Shown here: positions 6,236 to 12,732 of the stretch, one piece after another
Position numbering within the stretch: position 1 is the stretch's first letter
Layout of the letters: each line of letters starts with the position of its first letter
NCBI GenBank assembly: GCA_017521345.1
Contig: JAFXCU010000090.1
Location: 1-12,732 of the forward strand
Length of the DNA: 12,732 bases
From: Ruminiclostridium sp.
GTDB taxonomy: Bacteria; Bacillota_A; Clostridia; Oscillospirales; Oscillospiraceae
Direction: 5' to 3'
The notes under the pieces: generated by a model
What the model was told of the DNA's origin: nothing
The model's input: only the letters and a program-made list of their open reading frames with translations
Databases searched by the model: none
Made by a program: the position numbers and the translations under genes

Positions 6236-7099
6236 TTATGATTGGGCAGACCCGGCGGCCTCTCTGGCCTCGGCCCGGGCCCCCAGGACATTATACACCA
6301 TGACGGTGACAAAGACGATGGCGCCGCCCAGCAGGGACAGGGGGGTGAGGACCTCCCCAATGGCAACGGCCACCAGGATGGGGTTCAGGATGGGCTCGAT
6401 GCCGGTCACCAGACAGCAGGACACGGGCGGGGCATACTTGGTGCCCCAGGAGATGAGGATGTAGGCAAAGCCCAGGGCAAAGACGCCCAGGCAGATGGCC
6501 GCAAAAAGGGTCTGACCGTCAAACTGGGTCTCCTTCACCAGCCAGGGCAGACCGATGACCGCACCCATGGCCTGGCCCAGGGCACAGGCAAAGATGGAGT
6601 CGCCCCCAGGGATCTTGTTCATCATGAAGATCCAGGCGTAGCCCACGCCGGACAGGAGGGCCAGGGAGTCGCCCAGGAGGCTGCCGTTGCCCAGGCTGTC
6701 CAGGAAGAAGCAGGCGATGCCCCCGAAGACGATGACGCAGGTGATCACATCCAGCTTTTTGGGCTTTTCATGGAAGCACAGCCACATGAAGAGGATGACG
6801 AACACCGGGGCAGAGAACTGCAGCAGGATGGTATTGCCCGCCGTGGTAAGCTTGTTGGCCGACACATACAGGATGGTGGTCACGCACATGGCAAAGGCAC
6901 CGATGGCCACGCCGGGGGTGAGCTTCAGCTTATGATGGGTGATCCTGGCAAAGGCAAAGATCATGGAGGCGGAGATGATGCTGCGGAAGGAATTGATAGC
7001 CATGGGATGCCAGGGAATGACCTTGATGCACAGGCCGCCGATGCTCATGAGCAGGGCCGCCACGAAGACGCAGAGCAGACCTTTTCTGGCCTTGGTCAT
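6236..7099 (-). CDS. EamA/DMT-family transporter (first of three tandem paralogues)
   Basis: A 287-residue ten-helix DMT protein, encoded next after metY with 21 bp between. AGGGAGGG precedes ATG 7099-7097. It has the same block order as the two later copies (RKGLLCVF, INSFRSII, NKLTTAGNTILLQF, FFLDSLGNG, PGGDSIF, ETQFDGQTLF, GIEPILNPILVAVA). Differences include a Cys-rich stretch SCCLVTG where the others have SASLVTG or SACLVAG, in the repeat next to the conserved GIEP. As the copy nearest metY it is the best candidate for the ancestral operon member, though this is only an inference from position. Substrate is unknown; an amino acid, a homoserine ester or SAM-like compound would fit the operon. 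Confidence 0.93.
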   Translation of the reverse strand: MTKARKGLLCVFVAALLMSIGGLCIKVIPWHPMAINSFRSIISASMIFAFARITHHKLKLTPGVAIGAFAMCVTTILYVSANKLTTAGNTILLQFSAPVFVILFMWLCFHEKPKKLDVITCVIVFGGIACFFLDSLGNGSLLGDSLALLSGVGYAWIFMMNKIPGGDSIFACALGQAMGAVIGLPWLVKETQFDGQTLFAAICLGVFALGFAYILISWGTKYAPPVSCCLVTGIEPILNPILVAVAIGEVLTPLSLLGGAIVFVTVMVYNVLGARAEAREAAGSAQS

Positions 7100-7120
7100 T
7101 TGGGCTCACCCTCCCTTCTC

Positions 7121-8404
7121 TCAGACGTTCTCCAGTGCCTGCTCCAGGTCGGCGATGATGTCGGCGGCATCCTCGATGCCCACGGACAGGCGAATCAGGT
7201 CGGGGAACACGCCGCAGGCTTCCAGCTCAGCGTCGGACATCTGACGGTGGGTGGCGGAGGCGGGGTGCAGGACGCAGGTCTTGGCGTCAGCCACGTGGGT
7301 GGCGATGGAGGCCAGCTTCAGACCAGCCATAAACTTCTCTGCTGCCTTACGGCCGCCCTTGATGCCGAAAGTGACCACGCCGCAGGTGCCGTTGGGCATG
7401 TACTTCTGGGCCAGCTCGTAGTTCTTGTCACCCTCCAGGCTGGGGCAGGTGACCCAGGCAACCTTGGGATGGTCCTTCACGAACTTAGCCACAGCCAGGG
7501 CGTTGGCGCAGTGCTGGGGCATACGCAGGTGGAGGGTCTCCAGGCCCACGTTCAGCAGGTAGGCGTTCATGGGTGCGGGGGAGCAGCCGAAGTCACGCAT
7601 GAGCTGTGCGGTGGCCTTGGTGATGAAGGCGCCGCCCAGGCCGAACCGCTCGGTGTAGGTCACGCCGTGGTAGCTCTCGTCGGGGGTGCACAGGCCGGGG
7701 TACTTGTCAGGATACTTGGTCCAGTCGAAGTTGCCGCTGTCCACGATGGCGCCGCCCACCTGGTTGGCGTGGCCGTCCATGTACTTGGTGGTGGAGTGGG
7801 TGACGATGTCAGCGCCCCACTCGAAGGGACGGCAGTTGATGGGGGTGGGGAAGGTGTTGTCGATGATCAGGGGCACGCCGTGGGCATGGGCTGCCTTGGC
7901 GAACTTCTCGATGTCCAGCACGGTCAGGGCGGGGTTTGCGATGGTCTCGCCGAAGACTGCCTTGGTGTTGGGCTTAAAGGCGGCGTTCAGCTCTTCCTCG
8001 GAGCAGTTGGGGTCCACGAAGGTGAACTCGATGCCCATGCGGCGCATGGTCACGGAGAAGAGGTTGAAGGTGCCGCCGTAGATGGCTGCGGAGGAGACCA
8101 CGTGGTCACCGGCGGAGCAGATGTTGAACACGGCAAAGAAGGAAGCGGCCTGACCGGAGGAGGTCAGCATGGCTGCGGTGCCGCCCTCCAGGGCGCAGAT
8201 CTTGGCTGCCACCCGGTCAGAGGTGGGGTTCTGCAGACGGGTGTAGAAGTAGCCCTCGGCCTCCAGGTCGAAGAGCTTGCCCATGGCCTCGCTGGTGCCG
8301 TAGCGGAAGGTGGTGCTCTGAACGATGGGGATGTTTCTGGGTTCGCCGCTCTCGGGTACGTAACCGGCGTGCAGGCAGTCGGTGCCTCTCTTGTAGTTGC
8401 TCAT
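7121..8404 (-). CDS. metY: O-acetylhomoserine sulfhydrylase (O-acetylhomoserine aminocarboxypropyltransferase)
   Basis: A 427-residue PLP enzyme of the Cys/Met metabolism family that makes homocysteine (or methionine from methanethiol) from O-acetylhomoserine and sulfide. ATG 8404-8402 is chosen because AAGGAGG (8421-8415) precedes it; an open frame continues upstream to 8560 but crosses the promoter. Motifs: N-terminal DCLHAGYVPESGEPRNIPI, phosphate-binding YFYTRLQNPT (Tyr54 and Arg56, which act on the neighbouring subunit), SSGQAA (82-87), Asp182 in DNTF pairing with the pyridine nitrogen, and Schiff-base Lys207 in HSTTKYMDGH. The insertion between residues 216 and 260 and the THRQMSD segment near the C-terminus fit MetY-type enzymes better than MetB or MetC. 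It is the first gene of a five-gene operon with three transporters and an RNA-modifying enzyme. No SAM riboswitch or T-box is visible in its leader of about 60 nt. Confidence 0.95.
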   Translation of the reverse strand: MSNYKRGTDCLHAGYVPESGEPRNIPIVQSTTFRYGTSEAMGKLFDLEAEGYFYTRLQNPTSDRVAAKICALEGGTAAMLTSSGQAASFFAVFNICSAGDHVVSSAAIYGGTFNLFSVTMRRMGIEFTFVDPNCSEEELNAAFKPNTKAVFGETIANPALTVLDIEKFAKAAHAHGVPLIIDNTFPTPINCRPFEWGADIVTHSTTKYMDGHANQVGGAIVDSGNFDWTKYPDKYPGLCTPDESYHGVTYTERFGLGGAFITKATAQLMRDFGCSPAPMNAYLLNVGLETLHLRMPQHCANALAVAKFVKDHPKVAWVTCPSLEGDKNYELAQKYMPNGTCGVVTFGIKGGRKAAEKFMAGLKLASIATHVADAKTCVLHPASATHRQMSDAELEACGVFPDLIRLSVGIEDAADIIADLEQALENV

Positions 8405-8433
8405 AGTCAACGGTCCTCCTTGGTCTATCTTGA

Positions 8434-8454
8434 ATGGGCGTAACACAACGCCAT
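8434..8454. promoter_or_regulatory. Inverted repeat in the metY leader, possible operator or leader hairpin
   Basis: ATGGGCGT and ACGCCAT form a dyad around AACACA (one G bulged), placed between the metY transcription start (about 8465) and its ribosome binding site. It could be a repressor site or an RNA hairpin; the loop is six bases and no U run follows. Confidence 0.35.
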
Positions 8455-8471
8455 TTTTATGCGAATAATAA

Positions 8472-8500
8472 ATTATACTGCGTTCCTGTGATTCGGTCAA
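8472..8500 (-). promoter_or_regulatory. Sigma-A promoter for the metY operon
   Basis: On the minus strand TTGACC (8500-8495) and a perfect TATAAT (8477-8472) are separated by exactly 17 bp. This is the strongest match to the housekeeping consensus in the window. The start would be near 8465, giving a leader of about 60 nt. Confidence 0.85.
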
Positions 8501-8545
8501 TCCCTCTTTTTTCGGCCGCTCCTGCCCTATACTTACAACATTTTC

Positions 8546-8559
8546 TGTTACCCCTAACA
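8546..8559. promoter_or_regulatory. Inverted repeat in the metY/hydrogenase divergent region
   Basis: TGTTA-CCCC-TAACA is a perfect 5-bp dyad. A second, ATATC-TGAG-GATAT, lies at 8575-8588, right before the hydrogenase -35 element. Both have a 4-bp spacer and could be operators. They resemble redox-repressor Rex half-sites only loosely, because the spacing is two bases shorter than the Rex consensus. Confidence 0.3.
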
Positions 8560-8591
8560 CAAAGTCTTATATCTATATCTGAGGATATCCA

Positions 8592-8620
8592 TTGCTTTTT
8601 GGCTCCCAAAACACTATAAT
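8592..8620 (+). promoter_or_regulatory. Sigma-A promoter for the hydrogenase operon
   Basis: TTGCTT (8592-8597) and a perfect TATAAT (8615-8620) are 17 bp apart, about 80 bp before the first start codon. Confidence 0.75.
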
Positions 8621-8652
8621 CCTTCCCATATTATAATAAAAGAATCTTATTG

Positions 8653-8675
8653 CCCCGGAACCAAAGGTCCCGGGG
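8653..8675 (+). promoter_or_regulatory. Stable hairpin in the hydrogenase operon leader
   Basis: CCCCGGAACC and GGTCCCGGGG pair over ten positions with one A-C mismatch around an AAA loop. It is not followed by a U run, so it is unlikely to be a terminator. It ends 7 nt before the ribosome binding site AAGGGAG (8683-8689), so a role in mRNA stability or translation is possible. Confidence 0.5.
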
Positions 8676-8698
8676 ATCAACGAAGGGAGAAATCTGAT

Positions 8699-10528
8699 TT
8701 GAGCAGGCTTAGTATCACCCCCTGGGAGAACGCCCAGCGCACGGTGGATGACCTGTACGCCGACATGGAGCGGCGCATTTCCTCCGCCCCCTGCGGCAAC
8801 TGTCCCGTGGAGCTGACCAGCGCCTTCCTGAAGCTGTGCCTGGCCCAGAGCTGCGGCAAGTGCGTCCCCTGCCGCATCGGTCTGGACCGGCTGGCCGACC
8901 TGCTGGACCGACTGCTGGAGGGCCAGGGCTCCGAGGCTGACCTGGATGTCATCCTCCGCTCCGCCCAGACCATCGTGGACAGCGCCGACTGCGCCATCGG
9001 CTTTGAGGCCGCCCAGATGGTCCTGGACGGCTACGTGGCCTTCCACGACGACTACATGGCCCACGCCACCCACGGCGGCTGCACCGCCAACTTCAAGAGC
9101 GTCCCCTGTGTGGAGCTCTGCCCCGCCCACGTGGACGTCCCCGGCTACATTTCCCTGGTGGGCGAGGAGCGCTACGCCGACGCCATCCGCCTGATCCGGA
9201 AGGACAACCCCTTCCCCTCGGTCTGCGGTCTCATCTGCGAGCACCCCTGCGAGACCCACTGCCGCCGCTCCATCGTGGACGCTCCCCTGAACATCCGGGG
9301 CATCAAGCGCTTCGCCGTGGACCACGCCGGTGAGGTGCCTGCACCCCCCTGCGCTCCCGCCACCGGCAAGCGCATCGCCATCGTGGGCGGCGGCCCCTCC
9401 GGCCTCACTGCCGCCTACTTCCTCTCCCTCATGGGCCACAAATGTACCGTCTTTGAGCAGAAGCCCAAGCTGGGCGGCATGCTCCGCTACGGCATCCCCA
9501 GCTACCGCCTCCCCGGCTCCTATCTGGAGCCCGACATCGAGTGCATCCTCTCCACCGGCGTGGAGGTCCACCTGAACTGCACCGTGGGCGAGGACGTCCA
9601 GCTGGAGGACCTGCGCCGGGACTACGACAGCGTGTACCTGGCCATCGGCGCCGCCCTCCACAAGACCCTGGGCATCCCCGGGGAGGAGGCCGACGGGGTC
9701 CTGTCCGCCATTGAGCTGCTGGATACCACCATTCGCAAGGCCAAGCCCGACTTCACCGGCAAGCGGGTGGTCATCGTGGGCGGCGGCAACGTGGCCATGG
9801 ACGCCACCCGCACCGCCGTCCGTCTGGGTGCCGAATCCGTCAAGTGCGTCTACCGCCGCCGCATCTCCGACATGACCGCCCTGCCCGAAGAGGTGGAGGG
9901 CGCCATGGCCGAGGGCTGCGAGATCCTGCCCCTGAAGGCTCCCGTCCGCATTGAGACCCACGACGACGGCCGGGTGGCCGCCCTGGTGGTCCAGCCCCAG
10001 GTCATCGGCGAGGTGAAGGGCGGCCGTCCCGCCCCCCGCAACGCCGACCAGTCCGAGGAGTTCATCCCCTGCGACGTGATCCTCATGGCCGTGGGCCAGC
10101 GGGTGGATGCCGAGCCCTTCGTCCAGGCCGGTGTCCCCGTGAAGCGGGGCACTCTGGTAGCCGGTCCCGACGGCAGCGTCCCCGGCATGGAGGGCGTCTT
10201 CTCCGGCGGCGACTGCGTCTCCGGCCCTGCCACCGTCATCCTGGCCATCGAGGCCGGCAAGGTGGCTGCCGCCAGTATCGACGAATACCTGGGCTGCCAC
10301 ACCGACATCTCTGCCAACCTGGAGATCCCCCCTGCCCCCTTCCGCCTGAAGCAGGCCACCGGCCGCATCGACCTGACCGAGCGTGAGGCCAGCTGGCGGA
10401 AGAACGACTTCGAGCTGATGGAAAACTGTATGTCCGAGCAGGAGATGGCCCAGGAGTGCAGCCGCTGCCTGCGCTGCGATCACTACGGCCACGCCGGCTT
10501 TAAGGGAGGGAGAACGACCACATGGTAA
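8699..10528 (+). CDS. Hydrogenase-associated NAD(P)H oxidoreductase: NuoF C-terminal 4Fe-4S domain fused to GltD/NfnB-like flavoprotein
   Basis: A 609-residue cytoplasmic flavoprotein, predicted diaphorase partner of the hydrogenase encoded next. The TTG start at 8699 is set by AAGGGAG (8683-8689) 9 nt upstream. Domains: (1) residues 30-120 match the C-terminal iron-sulfur domain of NuoF/HydB, SCGKCVPCRIG with Cys52, 55, 58 and Cys98 in DCAIG, but without the FMN/NADH domain that normally precedes it; (2) 130-195, a Fer4_20-type segment with Cys137, Cys141, Cys176, 180, 184, 188 for two 4Fe-4S clusters; (3) FAD-binding VGGGPSGLTAAY (229-240); (4) NAD(P)-binding VVIVGGGNVAMDATRTA (357-373) followed by VYRRR, a basic patch usual for NADPH sites; (5) GGDCVSGPATVILAIEAGK, the flavin-closing motif; (6) a C-terminal CxxCxxC (587, 590, 593). 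The stop overlaps the hydrogenase start (ATGGTAA), so the two are coupled. Confidence 0.9.
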   Translation: MSRLSITPWENAQRTVDDLYADMERRISSAPCGNCPVELTSAFLKLCLAQSCGKCVPCRIGLDRLADLLDRLLEGQGSEADLDVILRSAQTIVDSADCAIGFEAAQMVLDGYVAFHDDYMAHATHGGCTANFKSVPCVELCPAHVDVPGYISLVGEERYADAIRLIRKDNPFPSVCGLICEHPCETHCRRSIVDAPLNIRGIKRFAVDHAGEVPAPPCAPATGKRIAIVGGGPSGLTAAYFLSLMGHKCTVFEQKPKLGGMLRYGIPSYRLPGSYLEPDIECILSTGVEVHLNCTVGEDVQLEDLRRDYDSVYLAIGAALHKTLGIPGEEADGVLSAIELLDTTIRKAKPDFTGKRVVIVGGGNVAMDATRTAVRLGAESVKCVYRRRISDMTALPEEVEGAMAEGCEILPLKAPVRIETHDDGRVAALVVQPQVIGEVKGGRPAPRNADQSEEFIPCDVILMAVGQRVDAEPFVQAGVPVKRGTLVAGPDGSVPGMEGVFSGGDCVSGPATVILAIEAGKVAAASIDEYLGCHTDISANLEIPPAPFRLKQATGRIDLTEREASWRKNDFELMENCMSEQEMAQECSRCLRCDHYGHAGFKGGRTTTW

Positions 10529-12240
10529 CACTGACCATCGACAAAAAGACTGTCACCGTGCCCGAAGGCACCACCATTCTGGACGCCGCCCGTCAGGCCA
10601 ACATCAACATCCCCACCCTCTGCTACCTGCGGGAGGTCAACGAGGTGGCCTCCTGCCGCATCTGCGCCGTGGAGGTGGAGGGGGTCAGCAAGCTGGCCAC
10701 CGCCTGCAACACCCTGGCCGAAAACGGCATGGTGGTCCGGACCAACACCGAGCGGGTGCGCATCACCCGCAAGACCAACCTGGAGTTCATCCTGTCCCAG
10801 CACGTGGACCACTGCGTCACCTGCGTCCGCAGCGGCAACTGCACCCTGCAGACCCTGTCCAAGGACATGAACATTCAGCACATCCCCTTCACCCAGAGTG
10901 CCATCGTAAAGCCCTGGGACCCCCAGATCCCCATTCTCCGGGACAACACCAAGTGCATCAAGTGCCTGCGGTGCGTGTCGGTCTGTGAGCGGGTCCAGTC
11001 CCTGGGCGTCTGGGAGGTCACCGGCTCCGGTGCCCACACCGCCATCCGTGTCCGGGGCGGCCTGCCCATGGACCAGGTGAACTGCGCCCTCTGCGGCCAG
11101 TGCGCCGCCCACTGCCCCGTGGGCGCCCTGCGGGAGCGGGACGACACCGAGAAGGTCTTCGCCGCCCTGGATGACCCCACCAAGACCGTGGTCTTCCAGG
11201 TGGCCCCCGCCGTCCGCGCCGCCTGGGGCGACGGCCTGAACCTCTCCCCTGAGGAGGCCACCGAAAAGCGCATGGCCGCCGCCATCCGTGCCCTGGGGGA
11301 CGACTACGTCTTCGACACCAACTTCTCCGCCGACCTGACCATCATGGAGGAGGGCAGCGAGTTCCTCCAGCGGATGTCCCAGCCCGGGGAGCATCCCATG
11401 CCCATGTTCACCTCCTGCTGCCCCGGCTGGGTCCGGTTCCTGAAGCTGGAGTATCCCGAGCTGGTCCCCCATCTGTCCACCGCCAAGAGCCCCCAGCAGA
11501 TGTTCGGCGCCGTCACCAAGAGCTATTTTGCCGAGAAGATCGGCGTGGAACCCAAGGACATCTTCTGCGTGTCCATCATGCCCTGCACCGCCAAGAAGTA
11601 CGAGAGCGACGTGCCCGAGGTCAACGATGCCGCCGGCAAGGACGTGGACGTGGTCCTCACCACCCGTGAGCTGAACCGGATGCTCCGGGCCTTCCAGGTG
11701 AACGTGAAGGCCCTGCCCGAAGAGGACTTCGATTCCCCCCTGGGGGAGGGCACCGGCGCAGCCGTCATCTTCGGCGTCACCGGTGGCGTCATGGAGGCCG
11801 CCCTCCGCTCCGCCCACTTCCTCCTCACCGGCCAGAACCCCGATCCGGACGCCTTCCGGGAGATCCGCGGACAGCAGGGCTGGCGGGAAGCCACCTTTGA
11901 CATCAACGGCACCACCGTCCGTCTGGCTGTGGCCAGCGGCCTGGGCAACGCCCGGGACCTGGTGAAGGCCATCAAGAGCGGCCGGGCCCAGTATGACTTC
12001 GTGGAGATCATGGCCTGCCCCGGCGGCTGTGCCGGCGGCGGCGGTCAGCCCATCTGCAACGACCGGGACCTGTCCGCCGAGCGAGGCGCCCGGCTGTATG
12101 ATCTGGACGCCGCCAACCCCGTCCGGTTCTCCCACGAGAACACCCAAGTCCAGAAGCTCTATGAGGAGTACCTGGAAGCCCCCCTGGGCCACAAGTCCCA
12201 CCACCTGCTCCACACCGACCAGCGTAAGTGGTCTTTATGA
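10522..12240 (+). CDS. hydA: [FeFe] hydrogenase, modular M3-type (CpI-like)
   Basis: A 572-residue catalytic subunit that interconverts protons and H2. N-terminal electron relay: a 2Fe-2S ferredoxin domain (Cys34, 45, 48, 62), a His-Cys3 cluster (His94, Cys98, 101, 107) and two 4Fe-4S clusters (Cys145, 148, 151, 155 and Cys188, 191, 194, 198). The H-cluster domain has all three signatures: TSCCPGW (Cys299 for proton transfer, Cys300), MPCTAKKYE (Cys355) and MACPGGCAGGGGQP (Cys499, Cys503). These Cys positions are the same numbers as in the Clostridium pasteurianus enzyme CpI, and the Glu277/Glu280/Ser319 proton path is kept, so the enzyme should be active. No C-terminal 2Fe-2S extension as in trimeric bifurcating HydA is present. 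ATG 10522 overlaps the preceding stop. Maturases HydE, HydF and HydG are not in the window. A shared terminator follows. Confidence 0.97.
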   Translation: MVTLTIDKKTVTVPEGTTILDAARQANINIPTLCYLREVNEVASCRICAVEVEGVSKLATACNTLAENGMVVRTNTERVRITRKTNLEFILSQHVDHCVTCVRSGNCTLQTLSKDMNIQHIPFTQSAIVKPWDPQIPILRDNTKCIKCLRCVSVCERVQSLGVWEVTGSGAHTAIRVRGGLPMDQVNCALCGQCAAHCPVGALRERDDTEKVFAALDDPTKTVVFQVAPAVRAAWGDGLNLSPEEATEKRMAAAIRALGDDYVFDTNFSADLTIMEEGSEFLQRMSQPGEHPMPMFTSCCPGWVRFLKLEYPELVPHLSTAKSPQQMFGAVTKSYFAEKIGVEPKDIFCVSIMPCTAKKYESDVPEVNDAAGKDVDVVLTTRELNRMLRAFQVNVKALPEEDFDSPLGEGTGAAVIFGVTGGVMEAALRSAHFLLTGQNPDPDAFREIRGQQGWREATFDINGTTVRLAVASGLGNARDLVKAIKSGRAQYDFVEIMACPGGCAGGGGQPICNDRDLSAERGARLYDLDAANPVRFSHENTQVQKLYEEYLEAPLGHKSHHLLHTDQRKWSL

Positions 12241-12246
12241 CAAACA

Positions 12247-12283
12247 AAAAATGCGTTCCCGAATGATTCGGGAACGCATTTTT
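12247..12283. terminator. Bidirectional intrinsic terminator between hydA and the LuxR-type gene
   Basis: A perfect 17-bp stem (12247-12263 with 12267-12283) closes a TGA loop and has A and T tracts at its ends. It starts 6 bp after the hydrogenase stop and ends 4 bp before the stop of the convergent regulator gene. Confidence 0.95.
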
Positions 12284-12287
12284 CTTT

Positions 12288-12732
12288 TCAGCTTCTCAAT
12301 TTTAACAGGTCCAGGCGGGAGGACACCCCGCACTTGCGGTAGAGGTTCTGCAGGTGTTTGAGCAGGGTGTTCTTACTGATGGTGAGCCGGTCCAGGAGTT
12401 CCTGGTTGTTCAGGCCCTGGAAGATCAGGCCCAGGATCTCGGCCTCCCGGCGGGTGAGCTGGTAGGTCTGGGTGAGTTCCTCCATGCTGCGGCCCTTGGG
12501 CCCCTTGATCTCCTCGCTGCGCATGCACAGATCGTAGGCCAGGTTGATGTGGTTGGACAGGGCACGGAGGTAGAAGACCTCCTGGTCGGTGAAGGGCCCA
12601 TAGGACCGGGTGCGGTAGAGGGCCAGGCGGCCCAGGCTCCGGCCCCCGAAGGCGATGTTCATCTGGACGCAGTCGTAGACGTTGTACTCATGATAAATGT
12701 TCTGATAGGTCCGGCGGTTGTATCGGTCCTCC
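12288..12732 (-). CDS. LuxR-type transcriptional regulator, N-terminus cut by window edge
   Basis: The last 147 residues of a DNA-binding regulator are visible; the frame stays open to the edge (first full codon at 12731-12729), so an internal ATG at 12662 is not the start. The last ~55 residues are a LuxR/GerE-type helix-turn-helix: LTRREAEILGLIFQGLNNQELL, then TISKNTLLKHLQNLYRKCGV and SRLDLLKL. The region before it (YDCVQMNIAFGGRSLGRLALYR through HINLAYDLCM) has the look of a GAF-like sensor end, with a GRLALYR strand and a PFTDQEVFYLRALSNHI helix. A short KGPKGRSMEEL linker joins them. No receiver domain can be judged from this part. It converges with the hydrogenase gene; whether it regulates that operon is unknown. 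Confidence 0.88.
   Translation of the reverse strand, partial: EDRYNRRTYQNIYHEYNVYDCVQMNIAFGGRSLGRLALYRTRSYGPFTDQEVFYLRALSNHINLAYDLCMRSEEIKGPKGRSMEELTQTYQLTRREAEILGLIFQGLNNQELLDRLTISKNTLLKHLQNLYRKCGVSSRLDLLKLRS

Noticed and set aside
6242..8443. A long plus-strand open frame of over 700 codons opposite metY and the first transporter
   Set aside because: It is the mirror of GC-rich codons. Its product is low-complexity (Gly, His, Val, Asp-rich) with no domain, and the minus-strand genes have full families, ribosome binding sites and a promoter.
8405..8471. SAM riboswitch or T-box in the metY leader
   Set aside because: The leader after the predicted start is only about 60 nt and lacks the aptamer core, T-box sequence and any terminator.
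8546..8559. Rex operator for the hydrogenase operon
   Set aside because: The half-sites TGTTA/TAACA are similar to Rex sites, but the gap between them is 4 bp where the Rex consensus has 6, and the outer bases do not fit.
8573..12213. Two long minus-strand open frames (each over 570 codons) opposite the hydrogenase operon
   Set aside because: Both are Gly/His/Val/Asp-rich shadows of the coding strand. The plus-strand proteins carry complete iron-sulfur and H-cluster motifs.
12288..12662. A complete 124-residue regulator starting at an internal ATG
   Set aside because: The reading frame stays open to the window edge with coherent protein sequence, and the ATG has no ribosome binding site, so the gene continues beyond the window.

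Overview
The window looks like a chromosomal segment of a GC-rich, anaerobic Gram-positive gut bacterium, most likely a clostridium of the Oscillospiraceae (Flavonifractor/Lawsonibacter-like). The evidence is strong GC bias at third codon positions, consensus AAGGAGG ribosome binding sites, sigma-A type promoters in AT-rich gaps, an [FeFe] hydrogenase, and attenuation by an RNA switch. The genus assignment is inferred from style and gene content, not from a search.

Left part (1-1460): the 5' part of ahcY (S-adenosylhomocysteine hydrolase) runs leftwards off the window. Its leader carries a promoter, a SAM-clan riboswitch aptamer and an intrinsic terminator. Divergent from it is a rhomboid-like membrane protein with a C-terminal Cys/His zinc-binding-type tail (1461-2333). 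Between that gene and cdd (cytidine deaminase) lies a tandem array of short hairpins joined by GTGAAAT linkers (about 2316-2435). cdd is followed by a hexapeptide-repeat O-acetyltransferase, which converges on a small DUF378 membrane protein at a shared 17-bp terminator.

Middle part (3839-8404, minus strand): one compact operon. From its promoter near 8472-8500 it reads metY (O-acetylhomoserine sulfhydrylase), three consecutive paralogous EamA/DMT transporters, and an RluA-family pseudouridine synthase, ending in a strong terminator. metY and ahcY both belong to methionine/SAM/homocysteine metabolism. The three transporters are therefore candidates for moving a metabolite of that pathway, although this is inference.

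Right part (8592-12240, plus strand): a divergent two-gene hydrogenase operon. The first protein fuses the C-terminal 4Fe-4S domain of NuoF/HydB to a GltD/NfnB-like FAD-NAD(P)H oxidoreductase. The second is a complete modular [FeFe] hydrogenase with every H-cluster ligand. Together they probably couple NAD(P)H, possibly with a second electron carrier, to H2. A LuxR-type regulator fragment converges on the hydrogenase gene and shares its terminator at the right edge.

The items most worth a second look are the GTGAAAT hairpin array, the SAM-clan switch without a P4 helix on ahcY, the hybrid hydrogenase partner, the triplicated transporter, and the rhomboid homologue with an altered active-site motif.
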